From: Amborella trichopoda
Taxonomy: Eukaryota; Streptophyta; Magnoliopsida; Amborellales; Amborellaceae
DNA length: 64,000 nt
Assembly (NCBI RefSeq): GCF_000471905.2
Contig: NW_006499848.1
Span: 4,005,305-4,069,304 of the forward strand
Direction of reading: 5' to 3'
Shown here: piece by piece, positions 1-11,345 of the stretch
How the letters are laid out: the number at the start of each line of letters is the position of its first letter
How positions within the stretch are numbered: the first letter of the stretch is position 1
Notes under the pieces: model-generated
Database searches by the model: none
The model's input: only the letters and a program-made list of their open reading frames with translations
What the model was told of the DNA's origin: nothing
Translations under genes and position numbers: made by a program

Positions 1-600
1 AGTTCCCCTTTCGTTGCTTATATCGATCACCATGATCATTAAAATAGAAAGAAGAAATACAGAAACAACCTATTTTGAGGTGTCCAAATATCGTAAGAAT
101 AAAGTTTAAAATAATCAATTATTAAAACTTAATTTTTTTCTAGTATGGCCTAGGCCTTGTGAAAAATAAGTAAAACCTCATCTTAAAACTTCGCCTGAAA
201 AACATTTTGAGCATAAAAAATCTTTATGATGACTCTAACATTTAATTTTTACTACCGATTATGAAATTTATAATTCAAAAAATGATACAGATCTTGTGGT
301 ACTGATTATGAAATTTATAATTCAAAAAATGAGACAGATCTTATGGATCTGTGGATACTTGAAAATGAATGGTCATTATTTTTAGGGTTTGAAATCATAA
401 TTTTCTTTCACAACCATACTGGTCAAGGTCGAGATAATTGATTTGAAAATTTTTTGACAACAAAATTACAAATTTAAGTGAGTTTGAGGTTGAGATGAAG
501 TTTCACTTATTCTGATAGGCCCTAGTTAAATTTGAGATCCAAAACCAATCTTGTAAATGAGCGGACTGCAATTAAATACAGTGCTATTTGTTTGAGGTGT
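1..600. other. Unassigned AT-rich DNA with a short direct duplication
   Basis: No coding region, RNA gene or recognisable transposon end is seen here. Between about 248 and 349 a block of roughly 50 bases (containing GATTATGAAATTTATAATTC) occurs twice in a row with a few mismatches, a simple tandem duplication. Confidence 0.5.
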
Positions 601-962
601 CAAAAACCCTGTCATTTTTCATGCATTACTTGTTAAAAAAAATTATATAAGGCAGAAACATAAAAACCCTGTCATTTTTCATGCATTACTTGTTAAAAAA
701 ATTTATATAAGACAGCAACATAAAAACCCCGTCATTTTTTATGCATTACTTGTTAAAAAAATTTATATAAGACAGCAACATAAAAAAACCCTGTCATTTT
801 TCATGCATTACTTGTTAAAAAATTTATATAAGACAGCAACATAAAAGCCCTGTCATTTTTCATGCATTACTTGTTAAAAAAAATTATATAAGACAGCAAC
901 ATAAAAACCCTGTCATTTTTCATGCATTACTTGTTAAAAAAATTTATATAAGACAGCAACAT
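601..962 (+). repeat. 60-bp tandem repeat array, six copies
   Basis: Six head-to-tail copies of a 60-61 bp unit are visible, each containing CCTGTCATTTTTCATGCATT followed by ACTTGTTAAAAAA and a TATATAA stretch ending in a CAGCAACAT-like string. Copies differ by only a few substitutions and A-run length changes, so the amplification looks recent. The array lies about 1.5 kb upstream of the membrane-protein gene. No terminal repeats or ORF accompany it, so it is a minisatellite rather than an identifiable mobile element. Confidence 0.9.
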
Positions 963-1189
963 TATAGCTCACATTGCATGCACAGATGAGCGATACATAC
1001 TACGGCATCCGCCGTCCATTTTCATCAAAGGCGGAAAACATGAGCGGCTGTCTCTATTCAATCTAGTTAATCCATAGCGTGTACTCATGAGAGGAACGAT
1101 TGATAGCACATATGAGAAGCATACGCAAAACGTGTATAGTCAGGAAAGCGACAAACCCTAAAATAACTAGAAGCTGTAATATTTGACAG

Positions 1190-2497
1190 AGAGGACAGAG
1201 CAATCAGTCAGTGGAAATGTTTCACAGTCTTTTTACTCTAAAGACGCGAGAAAAAGTTACAGAGAAGAGAGAGGTTAGAGAGAGGGAGAATTCGAGATTA
1301 GAGAGAGGGAGAATTCAAGATAGTGTAACGTTTAGAAAGAGAAGAGAGAAATCAAGTGTAACGTTTAGAGAGAGAGAGAGAGAGAGAAGAGAGAAGGCAA
1401 CGGGAAGGAGATAACAGAATAAGAGAGAGAGTTACAGGTGACAAGAGAGAGAGAGTAGCGCGAAGTGAAGAGATGGAGGGAGAAAATGAAGAGAGAGAAG
1501 ATGAATCATAAAGCCTTCACCATGGCAACGAGCTGAAATTTGCAGGTATGTTACGGACCTATCTGCTTCTTTCTCGATTAGCGTTCACAAATAATTGAAA
1601 TATATTTCCATTAAAAGGAAAATTAAATCAGGAAACAGTCATGGAAATGAGAGCCCACGATCTTGCATGAAATGGCAATCCACATGACTCTTCACTCTTC
1701 TCGAGACCCTTCTTCCTCCTGCAAATTTCCGTTTTTTCTCAACCCGTTTGCGCTTCTATATCTGAGCTCTTTTGGCTCTTCTTTTCCTCCTTTTTTAACA
1801 GTGGCTTTAATGGCAATTCAAGCTCTATTAAATAGCAGTTTCCTTTATTGCTATAGCACTTCCCTCGATTTACATGAGCATTCTCCCGTTTAGGGTTTGA
1901 TAGGATTTTAGGTTTCAGTTGATGCTGGTTGATGGCGATTCTCCATCTGATCGTGTGAAAATTTCCTTTTTTGGGTATCTATGGTGAATATTAGGGTGTA
2001 TGTTTGGATAAGGTTTCAGGATCTGGATATGTGTGTCTCCTCCATGTTATTCCTTTTGTATTGATTTATGTTTGTAATTGAAAGTTACTGTTTCGATTTT
2101 TGCTCTTTTTGGTTAGATTTAACGCATTTGGAAATTGTTCGTGTAGACTAACGCTAATTTGAGTTCCTGTTCAGTTGTTTAGCTTTCTTCAGGGGTTTAT
2201 GAAGGGATTTAGCTTTCAGTAACTGGTTTGAGGCTTGGCTTTCATAAACTTATCTTTTTCTCAAACTTTCAGAGATGTGTATTCATTCTTCTCACAATCA
2301 GTTCTTCTAGGCTTTGGGGTTAGGGCTACAAAAGCAAATAGTTCTTGAGGTTTTTGAATGCGTTCGAAGTCAGCTGTGGTCTCCTTGTTGTGCAGCTTTC
2401 ATGGATCTGTAATTCTGGTTCTTAGTATCCTTTTTGTTCTTATTTTCCTCAGAAATTGGGTTTGGATTGAAGGACAACGAGTTCTCTAGGTTTTTGG
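1190..2497 (+). promoter_or_regulatory. Putative promoter / 5' leader of the small membrane-protein gene
   Basis: A strongly purine-rich GA tract runs from about 1250 to 1500, typical of plant 5' leaders. It is followed near 1545 by a good splice-donor context (TTTGCAG then GTATGTT), so a 5'-UTR intron ending before 2498 is plausible. The transcription start is not identifiable by eye. No long coding region belongs here; the short GA-tract ORF at 1211-1414 is composed of RE repeats and is not credible. Confidence 0.35.
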
Positions 2498-2929
2498 ATG
2501 GGTTCCAGTTTCTCTGTATTCTGCCTTCTTCACTCTGCAATTGCAGTAACTTGTGGAGCTCTGATGATGTTTTACTTGAATGAGATCTCTGTATTTGGTT
2601 ATGGAAGTGAGACTGCGAGCAAGCTTCTTGGATCAACTCCACATGATCAACTCTTGATTCAAACTGCCGAATCCTTTTCTGGATTGCTTCTTTTCGGAAT
2701 TGGATTCATCTTGTTTATGGTTTCATTCGTCAAGGATAGGGAATTTCAGAGCTTCTTTGCAAAGGGGTGCATATTATTACATGCTTTAATGGCTTTCTGG
2801 AGAGTTTACTTTGAGAGGAGGCTTGAAGATTTGGCTAGAGATTGGCCAAGGCAGGTTGTTGGGGACTTGATCTTAGGTGTCTCTTGGGTTCTCTTCCTGG
2901 TTTGTTCTTGGAGAGAGAAGTATGACTAA
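2498..2929 (+). CDS. Small conserved plant membrane protein (DUF7865-like), function unknown
   Basis: A complete 143-aa reading frame starts MGSSFSVFCLLHSAIAVTCG and ends in WREKYD. Four hydrophobic segments are visible at about residues 6-27, 60-78, 88-105 and 119-138, predicting a small four-helix membrane protein with a short charged C-terminus. The text (ISVFG...GSTPHDQLLIQT, FVKDREFQSFFAKGC, WRVYFERRLEDLA, DWPR) matches my memory of a single-copy land-plant family of unknown function that I believe is filed as DUF7865; the family label is from memory and unverified. The CDS appears intronless. A donor-like CAGGTATGATG lies just after the stop, so the 3' UTR may be spliced. Function and membrane compartment cannot be deduced. 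Confidence 0.85.
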   Translation: MGSSFSVFCLLHSAIAVTCGALMMFYLNEISVFGYGSETASKLLGSTPHDQLLIQTAESFSGLLLFGIGFILFMVSFVKDREFQSFFAKGCILLHALMAFWRVYFERRLEDLARDWPRQVVGDLILGVSWVLFLVCSWREKYD

Positions 2930-5826
2930 TGGGCATATAACAGGTATGATGAGGCTTTTTGTGAATTTCAATTGAGCTTTGAAGAGACCCATATGCCATA
3001 TGAGCCATTTGGTGATAGGCTCATGGTGCTGTGTTATAGGCTTTTATGGTTAGTCTCTGGTTTCGGGGCTTGCTGTTTTATATTGAATGGAATGGAGGCA
3101 TGGTTTGTATTTAATGCAGCTGATGGAGAGCACGGTGTCGGTTTTAGCGTGGTTTTGATTATTTTGGAGCATAATATTGATTTTCGTGTTTGCATTCTGA
3201 TAGCAGAGGTCTTGAGTTTCAATCGTACCTTTACCCTTCAGAAGAAAAGTCCTTTTCTGGGTCTGCTTTTGTAGTGATCTTTGTAAAATTTCAGCGGAAA
3301 TTAAAGCTATGAGCTGTGCAAAATCGTTTATGATGTAATCTTGAGATTCCATTGTTTTATCTTGTTTATCAGAATCTCAACATGTCCATGTTCATGTAAT
3401 TTTGGTTGTTCTCTTCCTATCGATTGTGTGATGTCGTTCATTTGCCTGGGTAAATTTTTTTTGCATATATTTGAGCTAATTTCTATAGCATTAGCTCATG
3501 GGCAAAAAACTCCTAAGGAAAGCCTATTTATGGGGATTTCTTTGACCACAAATTTGCTCATGCACTACCTTGAACTAGTGAAGAATATTTTTCAGAAAAA
3601 GGGAAAAAAGAAAACCTAGAAAACAGATTTCTTTGGAGAGAAAGATTTGTTGAACATTGGCTGTCCATTTTATATAGAAGCCTTAAGAACAATTCTTTTA
3701 AAAAATTGCTCATCTGGTGATGGTTAGAATATTTACAAAATTTGGAATGAAACAGTCCTTGTATTGCCTCGATCTAACAGAGTCTTTACTTTTCTAAGAG
3801 GAAGGACGTTCACTGCATTTTCTCTATCCTAAAAAATAAAAACATTTTTTGGGGGTCCATTTTTTCAGGAGCTTGTTTGTGGTGATGAGTATGAGTCGTA
3901 AACAAAATTGGGCTCAAACAAATCCCCCTATATAGGTTTTCTTGTTAGGATTTTTGGCCTGTTTGCTATTGCGGTAGGAATTAGCTCTGGGCGTATGTAA
4001 TCTTCTTCTGTATGCATGTATATACTGGCTTGTGCATGTGTATGCATGTGTGCAGAGAGGATAAGGTGCGCCCCACCCCAGTTTTTTATTGTTTGAGGAT
4101 TCAAAAGCCATTTCAAAGCCATGCAAATCCATTTCCACTTTTAAATAATGGATTTGGAGCTCTGAAAATGGTCTAGTTTTGACAGATTTTCATGAATTGA
4201 AATGGATGGTCCAGGAAAAATGGTACAAGATCAATCATTTTTGGGGCTTTTTTCTTGAAACCTATTATGGTTGAGGTCTGGATGATGGATCCTCGGAGTT
4301 TTGGGTCCTCAATACATGTCCAACATGGATTATTCAGGGAGGCGTGTAGGTGGAGCCCAGGCTGCAAAATGGTTCATTTAGGCTAGATTCGTATGAAAAT
4401 TTGAAAGAAAAAACCTTCTATATTGCATAATCCATTGATCAAAAGATCCATGATCTCCAAGAAAACTAATTCACTCTTAAAGAGCCTGATGGCTGTAATG
4501 CTGTGATCTGTATGGTTGATTAGACAATAACTTAACTATATGCAAGGGAATGGTGAACCATATTTATGAAAATCTAGTATGGATAGAGAAAAATCTCAGA
4601 GCCATATCAGGAATCTCCTTGTTCACATCCACTTCGTTGATTCTCAAAGCACCTCTATATCACTCTCATGCAACAGGCTGGATTCATCAGTTGTACCTAT
4701 TTGAGTGGAGTTGAAGGATTTTTTCTGGAACCTTCTTGTTCATTAGTTAAATGATACTTTCTTAACAAGTAGTTGCAAAACATTTACTATTATTTGTTGC
4801 TAATGGCCCTGGTACTACCACAGAATTCATAACAATATACATCTGAAGCATTTGTCATGATTCAAAAGGTACCAGGCTTTGGTATCTCCCTGTATGTGTA
4901 TGTGTTACCTGGATGCTTCAGACTTGGCAAAGGCAACCATGTGGAGCACCTCCATTACAGAGAGACTCCAATGTCTATTTTCTAGTGTGGCATGATATTG
5001 TATGATGAGGCTGCAGGTAAACTCCTTGGTCCTCGGTTACATTCTAGCGAGTTCAGTACATCATAAACCTCCATGTGAACTTAATTTCAGTGAATATAAT
5101 ACTAATAAGAAAAGTCTAATAAGGAGGAGTCTTCAGAGACAAGGAAGCCCTAGTTTACATGGTTGTGGAGATTTACTTGGAAGTTCTGTAACTTCTACTG
5201 GAAGTCTTTTTCTGTAGCTGTTGTGTTCAAGACTACTTCTCATGAAGTACTGCAACATCGACAAGTAGACATTCTTGCTGATTACATTGTATAAATACGA
5301 CAAGTGTTGGAGATTGATGGGACATTCAATCTTACTTTGTATGTCTACATGTGTTTCATATCTGTGTTTCTATATATCTAAATCTCACTTTTGTTTTCAC
5401 TTGATTTTGAGATCTTTGTTAATAATGAAAACTTCATAAAAGTTTCTCTTTGGTTTGGATTAGCTAAACTGGCAAATTCATTAATTAAGTTCATTCAGTA
5501 ATAACATTGCACACTATGAAGCAAAAATATGTAACTTAGAGAACCAATGCATGATGGTTATTGGAGATTACACATCAGTGAAAGAGGGAATTTATAGTAT
5601 GGGACTGTTTGCATAGTTGTCCCTTTTGTAAATCATTTTTTGGTGCTGAACCCTGGTCTTATTTTGGAACAATTTTGTACACTCACACACATTGATAAAT
5701 CACTTTACCAATGAGGAAAAAGGAAAGTGAATGGTAATTATCTCTACGAAATTGTTACAGTTACCAGAATACCCTTGCTTCACACTTTAGTTGCGAAAGG
5801 GGTGTTCGAAACATTTGAAATTAGTT
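2930..5826. other. 3' UTR and unassigned intergenic DNA
   Basis: The first few hundred bases are probably 3' UTR of the small membrane-protein gene. The 100-aa ORF at 2972-3274 has no recognisable domain and is likely UTR. Beyond about 3700 I see ordinary AT-rich sequence without convincing exons, transposon ends or RNA genes. A 71-aa ORF at 5002-5217 is not recognised and has no support. Confidence 0.4.
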
Positions 5827-5834
5827 GTCTTGAC

Positions 5835-7812
5835 CATTGTTCAAAAAAGCGGACGGCTCAGTGCTTAGGCGGTCCAGAAGGCATGAGTGCATCGCTCAGG
5901 CCTAGGCGGCCAAACTGGGCGGTATTCCCTGGGCGGCCGCCTAGGCAGGCGCCCAACACCCAGCCCTAGGCCTCCCATGGCCTGCACCTCACCTAGGGGC
6001 GGAATTTTTTTATTATTACTTTCGTTGTATTGATTTTCTTTTAAACTTAAAGGGTTTTAAGGATGGGTTTTAGGTTCATTTGAAACCTAAACCCACAAGA
6101 ACCCATTTTAGATAGAAAGAAACCTCAAGAATACTAAATTTTGTGGCTTTCATTTGATCGAAGTGTTTCTCAAAGTTACGAAAAACGGATCCAAACATCA
6201 CCCAGGTAGATTTGATTTAGTGTTGGAGTTTTATAATTCTATTAGATGTTGTTTTTTATTATTTTAGCACCAGAAAACATCTCAGAAGTGGGAATTTGGA
6301 GTTTGAGCAATCAAAATAAGTGTAAAACTTTATTTTTTAGATTGCTTATTTTATTTTGAGATGTCTTCTTCAGGATCTAGTAGAAGTGGAGATCCTGGTT
6401 GGAAAATATGGATATAACATGAATCTAAATGATAAAAATTGTATTAGATGTATTTTTTGTTAAAAGATACAAAAAAAGGCATAAATCGGTTTAAGAAACT
6501 TCTTGTCGATATTAAGGGGGATGTTGCCGCTTGTAAAAACGTTCCTGAAGCTATCAGAGAGGAGATTAAGCAATATATGAGTTTTGTAAAGTAAAAACAT
6601 GAAAAAAATCCTTGTCATTTGAAGAGATATATTTATGCTACTTCTAGAAGAAGTGATATGGGTTGGAAGTATGGTTATAACCCAAAACCAAACAATAAAA
6701 ATTGTGTAAGGTATAATTTTTGTGAAAAAGATACCAATGGGGGTATTAACCGATTCAAGAAACACATTGCTGGTATTAAATGGAATGTTGCTTCTTGTAA
6801 AAAGGTTCTTGAAGCTATTCGGGATGAGATTAGACAACATTTGAATTTAAAAGAACCAAAAAATGATGAAAATGAGCTTTGTTCTATGGAAATATCATCT
6901 CCAGATGGTTAAAACCCGAATCCAAATGACAAAAATCGTATTAAATGTAATTCTTGTAGAAAGGATACTAATGAGGTCATTTACTAGTTTAAAAAACACC
7001 TTGCCGATACTAAGGGAGATGTTGCCCCGTGTAAAAGTGTTCATGAGGCTACCAGGGAAGAAATTATACAATATTTGAGTTTAGGGAAGCACAAAAAGAT
7101 ATAAAAGGGTAGAGCAGCCAAGACTCTTAGGGCCTCATCTGCACATACTAGTAAGAGAGAGGTAGAAGAAGAGGAGGAGGAAGAGACAGATTCAGAAGAA
7201 ACAGAGGAGGACGAGCGTTACTTATATTGAAGCGGGAGATGACTCTGATGATGATGGCCTCGAATCTGATGCATATGATGAAGCTTACCCTATTCCTTTT
7301 GATGGCGATATTGATGATGATGACTGAAGACACTTAGTGTTGAGTGTTGACTGTTGTGTTGAGTGTTGACTACTGTGTCCTACATTGTATATTTTCTGGA
7401 TTCTTGTATTTTTTTTTCTTATTTTTAGTTTTTAGTTTCTAGTTTCTAGTTCTACTATCTAACTTTTGTGTGTATAGTCTACAGTGTATCAGACTATCAG
7501 TATATGCTTGTATGGTTTTATTGTTTTAGCATTGTATAAAAATGTGGATTATAGTCTTATCGATTATCAAAATTATCTTCTGGACTTCTATCTTCTTTTT
7601 TTTTAACTGGGATTATAGTCTTATGGATTATCAAAATTCTTATGGATTATGGTCTTATGGTTTATCAAAATTCTTATGGATTAATCATATTATTAGTCAT
7701 CAGTTTTTTTTTTTTTAACTGAGCCACCTAGGTTCTAGGCGCCGGCCTAGGCGCTGGGCGGGCTGGACCCCCATGGCTGCCTGGGTGCTGCCTAGCGCTT
7801 TTTGAAATACTG
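5835..7812. mobile_element. hAT-superfamily element, non-autonomous, 1978 bp, with BED-finger remnants
   Basis: The left end reads CATTGTTCAAAAAAGCGG and the reverse complement of the right end reads CAGTATTTCAAAAAGCGC, forming terminal inverted repeats. They are flanked by an 8-bp target-site duplication with one mismatch, GTCTTGAC (5827-5834) and GTATTGAC (7813-7820), the length expected of hAT elements. Both subterminal zones (about 5850-6000 and 7720-7800) are markedly GC-rich, with many CCTAGGC/GGCGCC words, unlike the AT-rich interior. The interior encodes decayed BED fingers and an acidic stretch. No hAT dimerisation domain or transposase core is seen, so it could not mobilise itself. 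Confidence 0.8.
6385..7330 (+). pseudogene. Remnant of transposase N-terminus with three tandem BED-type zinc fingers
   Basis: Three successive blocks (about 6385-6595, 6650-6895 and 6905-7080) encode versions of the same ~65-residue unit: a WKYGYN-like lead, a Cys-Cys pair, RFKKH, and a (D/N)VA(A/S/P)CK tail. That is the layout of BED fingers at the N-terminus of plant hAT transposases. All are damaged: block 1 has stops and loses the His (FKKLL); block 2 is open but has Tyr for the first zinc Cys (YNFC); block 3 keeps CNSC but has an in-frame stop before FKKH. An acidic Glu-rich stretch follows at about 7155-7325. The catalytic region is absent, so it is a pseudogene inside the hAT element. 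Confidence 0.7.
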
Positions 7813-7820
7813 GTATTGAC

Positions 7821-10118
7821 TCCCGATATCTATGTAGTTCTTTAGGGAGATCAGGTACTTTTTGACACTTCCCATTTGTATTTGTTGCTTTACTTAGATA
7901 GGGAGAGATAGGGCCTCTATTTTGTTGGACCGAAGTGCATGGGATGGCATCTTCATGTCCAAACTTAAACGACAAATCCATGCTTCTATAAAAGTTCCCT
8001 TCCTGATATGCATCGCAATTGCCTGCCCATTTTCTTTGACACACCTAAACTTGTTCTGCTTAGAAACCTGCTGGCATCATGTCGTGAGGATTGAAACTGC
8101 AACTACGGCAAAAATACAGTGATGACATACTTCAATGTTATTACCATTGAGTTGAGGAGCACTTTGGTTATTCAACTGAATATCAGCGGGGAGGCACAAG
8201 AAGTAGGTGAATCTACAATGCCATCTTCTTTCCCCCAATGTTCATTGCTTCAATGCCTTGGATGCTTTAAGTGGCCATTGAAGAATGGAGTCATTTAGAT
8301 GATAATTTTTTACATCTACTGTGGGTGACGCACACTACTCTTGAGGTCCAAGTTTCATACTATATGCAACCCAGAGATAGAAGCATAATTTTAAGTGGGG
8401 TAAGAACATTACCATTAGCATGTGGGCTGCAGTGAAAGGCCATGCATGAGCCATTGTGGGTGAGTCCTGACAATAGACATAACCTTAGGTTTCTGTAAGT
8501 GTATTATACATGTATAGTGATACTCGTGTGTCAACTCAATATCTAGCCAAGTTGGATCTACAATACTTCCAATGACTTTCTATGCAACTCTTCTGGGGTT
8601 CTTATAGGTCTGCAATCATTCAGGTTAGTAATGATTTTTTGAGAGGATGTTTACACCTTTGTAAGTCTAATTCATGTGAATTCTTAGAAGGTTCTTAAAA
8701 TAAAGATAGATGTTTCTCGTGCACTCGACCTGTGGGTGCTCGATTTTTCTTAATCTCTATACAGCAGTTAACGTTATCAGAGAAAAGAAAAAAGCTTCTA
8801 AGAGAAGTACTTTCTGGATGTGTATACAGATTTGTATGTATTGTATTTGTATATATGCATAGTTTATCATGGTTCAAATTTTTTATGCCATTTTGGGGCC
8901 TAAGTTAGCGATCAAGCTCCCCACAATTTTTAAAGGAAATAACATGACATACCCAAATAATCAATACTCCAAGTCATTCATCTCTTGCTTAGACAGAAGG
9001 AAGTTTATGGAAGATTTGATTCATATTTTGAGTCAACACATTAACTAGCTGTGTTGAGTCAACAGTAGCCACGGTAATCATCTCTTTTGAGTTGTCATAG
9101 TTTTGCAGTTCTCTTATCTTCATCAGTTTGATTTATATGAATTCTTTGAAGGTTCTTAATTTATCTAGATTTCTTAGCCAGCACTTCAGGAGGTTTATTA
9201 TTGAAAATGTCACACTAGGGAAGTATATCTTCTACACATGTTAGTAAAAATAATACCTCATTGGGAAAAATGTCTGCAAAATAAAAGAATTGATGTGGAA
9301 TACTTCTCTTAACTTCAATCTTCAAGAGATTCATTAGCCTATTGGTTCAGAATCCAAGTGCTTCTCTGAGTTCATAGGTGGCTTTCTGCATTCTAGAGTT
9401 GAGATTGCATATTCACAAACAGATCAAACAAAGAAGTCATTACATTTGTTACCATACTAGCTCTTTCAATGAAGACTCTAGATTCCTGTCTGAATTATGG
9501 CCTTCGATTCACTACATCACAGGTAAGCAAAGAGGTATTTCTCTTTGATTTTCTTTGGGTTTGATGTTTCCTCAGATCAGTTGTTCTTCCTTTGGTTTCA
9601 ATAAAAACAAATAAAATAAAATAAAAGGTGTTCGTCCTTTTGTGCCAGAGGTATATTCAATGGAAGTAGAGGCCCCTCATTATGTGTGTTGCTTTGGCAG
9701 GGTTTTCAGCAATTAGGTCACTAAAAAGGGTCTTGAGTGATAAATTTTCTTCCGAGGGCCTATGGGTCATTGTTAACAATAGAGGGTGACAAATTTTCCT
9801 GACTTTCAGTCTATGTGCGGTTCTGCCATACTGTCAACTATTGATCACATAACAAGTAATTGTTGTAATTTTCCTTTAAGAAAATCTTTTACTTTCTATT
9901 TATGCACCAGGTGCAACTTGATGGATAGCTTTCATTGCCATGAAAATGGGTTACTTACTGCTTTCTATTTATGCGCCAGGTGCAACTTGATGGATAGCTT
10001 TCATTGCCATGAAAATGGGTTACTTACTGTAAAAGAAAGCTAAGAGACAAAAAAGTTATTTCACTTATTTGTGTCACTTTCTGAAAATAGTAAGGATTAC
10101 ATTTGTCTTCTCTAACAA
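7821..10118. other. Unassigned intergenic DNA with a 69-bp tandem duplication
   Basis: No gene is supported. Two perfect-but-for-one-base copies of a 69-bp unit sit at 9892-9960 and 9961-10029 (CTTTCTATTTATGC, GGTGCAACTTGATGG, CATGAAAATGGG). The rest is AT-rich sequence with no transposon ends I can identify. The minus-strand ORF at 7715-8044 runs into the hAT right end and has no recognisable domain. Confidence 0.45.
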
Positions 10119-10346
10119 GTGCCAAATGTTGTAGGTAGAATAAGACAGGCTGCATCATGTTCCGCAGGAGCAAATTGTACACTTGCTCCACTGGGCAAAC
10201 CACGTGCTTCAGACTTTTCTGATATCAAAGTTTGGAAATCATGCCCATCTAAGAAAGGGAAAGTTCGTAAAACATATGATCCCCACCGAGATGAGCAAGT
10301 GGACAATCTGCTGATGCAGGAGCACCAAACCTTCTACCCATTGTAA
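10119..10346 (+). CDS. Unrecognised coding-like exon or gene remnant (75 codons)
   Basis: The frame ends with DFSDIKVWKSCPSKKGKVRK, then TYDPHRDEQVDNLLMQEHQ and a stop. Its composition (Lys/Arg-rich patch, few low-complexity runs, no repeat signature) looks more like real coding DNA than its surroundings. Two acceptor-like sites precede or interrupt it (AAGACAG at about 10142-10148 and TTCCGCAG just after). It could be the last exon of a gene whose upstream exons I cannot find, or a retained fragment. I do not recognise the protein, and no function is proposed. The chance that this is a spurious ORF is substantial. Confidence 0.25.
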   Translation: MPNVVGRIRQAASCSAGANCTLAPLGKPRASDFSDIKVWKSCPSKKGKVRKTYDPHRDEQVDNLLMQEHQTFYPL

Positions 10347-11106
10347 CTCTGCAAGACCAAGGCCAAATGCAATTTATCAAACTAAATTGAGCCGAAACTG
10401 ATTATAACGCATGTTAACAGTGGCAGGCATGGTGCTAATGGTTGCTATCCTTCTTGCATTTGTCAGTACTGGGAATCAATAGATTTGATGTCTATCCATT
10501 AGTGTCAAATCCAGTGTTCTTTTGATGAAAAAACATGATTTTCTTCCTTTGACCTCAGCCTCTTGATGTCTTTTCGCAAAGGGCATCTTCCATTTTATCC
10601 ACATTACTTTTCGGGTGGATTAGATTGCTTAGTGTCTGGTTTTGGTTTTGCTTGCTGAATTAAGCAGTCTAATCCACCCGAAACCATTGTTGAAGATTTA
10701 TAGAATCAATACACTGTTGAATATATAAAGTTGTTGCTCTAATTAACAGTGGCGGGCATGGCGCTAATGGGAGTTGTTTTCATGTGCGTAAATTATGGTT
10801 TATGTGAACGCTTGGACTGTGATACAACTTTAGTTTGTGTGATCTCGAAGTGAGTCCTTTGACGCTCTTTCAAAATTTGTTGGTCCTGTTTCGGGATCCG
10901 GATTGGGAATCGATGGGGACTAACTTGCTAGTCGGAGCTGGAACCAGTCTAATAGACTTGCTTGGTTCTGTTAAACCTAGGTGATGCTGGTTAGGAGGGT
11001 TGATTTGATACAAGTGGGAATTACCAGCAATCCTGAATGCTTGAATCACCTGATTTGCACCCATTTTATACTTTATTCTTTTTAGTTTTTTATTTTTAAA
11101 ATTCAA
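10347..11106. repeat. Stem-loop sequence flanked by a duplicated 29-bp block
   Basis: A 24-bp imperfect inverted repeat pairs TTTCGGGTGGATTAGATTGC (from 10608) with its near complement ending CTAATCCACCCGAAA (to about 10684), with a spacer of roughly 27 bases. Outside it a block GTTAACAGTGGCAGGCATGG (10413-10441) recurs as TTAACAGTGGCGGGCATGG (10743-10770). This may be the trace of a small mobile or rearranged unit. The remainder is unassigned. Confidence 0.5.
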
Positions 11107-11345
11107 ATTATTGTGTGCATCAATCTAGGATAATATTGATTAAGAGGGTTAATTTGATCCAAGTCGAAGGTTCTAAAAGGCAAGAGGAAGGGGAAGGCTT
11201 AAAAAGACATCGATGGATGTAATGTAAAGAGATATGGTAACTTGTGGTCTGACTCAGGGTATGGGTCTTGATATAGTAGAATGACAAAACATGATTTGTG
11301 AAGCCATCTCTAAATAGTTGGGATAAGGTTCGGATGATGATTTTG
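11107..11345 (+). mobile_element. RTE-type LINE, 3'-end fragment
   Basis: The plus strand encodes a degraded tail resembling GRGRLKKT, RDMVTCGLT, MGLDIVE, ICEAISK, the conserved C-terminal end of plant RTE-like LINE ORFs. It ends with TAGTTGGGATAAGGTTCGG and an ATGATGATT tail. The same block is present in the longer LINE at 47000-47205. It is 5'-truncated and carries stop codons, so it is inactive. Confidence 0.65.

Noticed and set aside
601..962. CRISPR-like array
   Set aside because: Contiguous 60-bp tandem copies without distinct spacers in a plant nuclear context; an ordinary minisatellite.
1211..1414. 67-aa ORF rich in RE repeats
   Set aside because: Product of a GA-rich leader tract; composition only.
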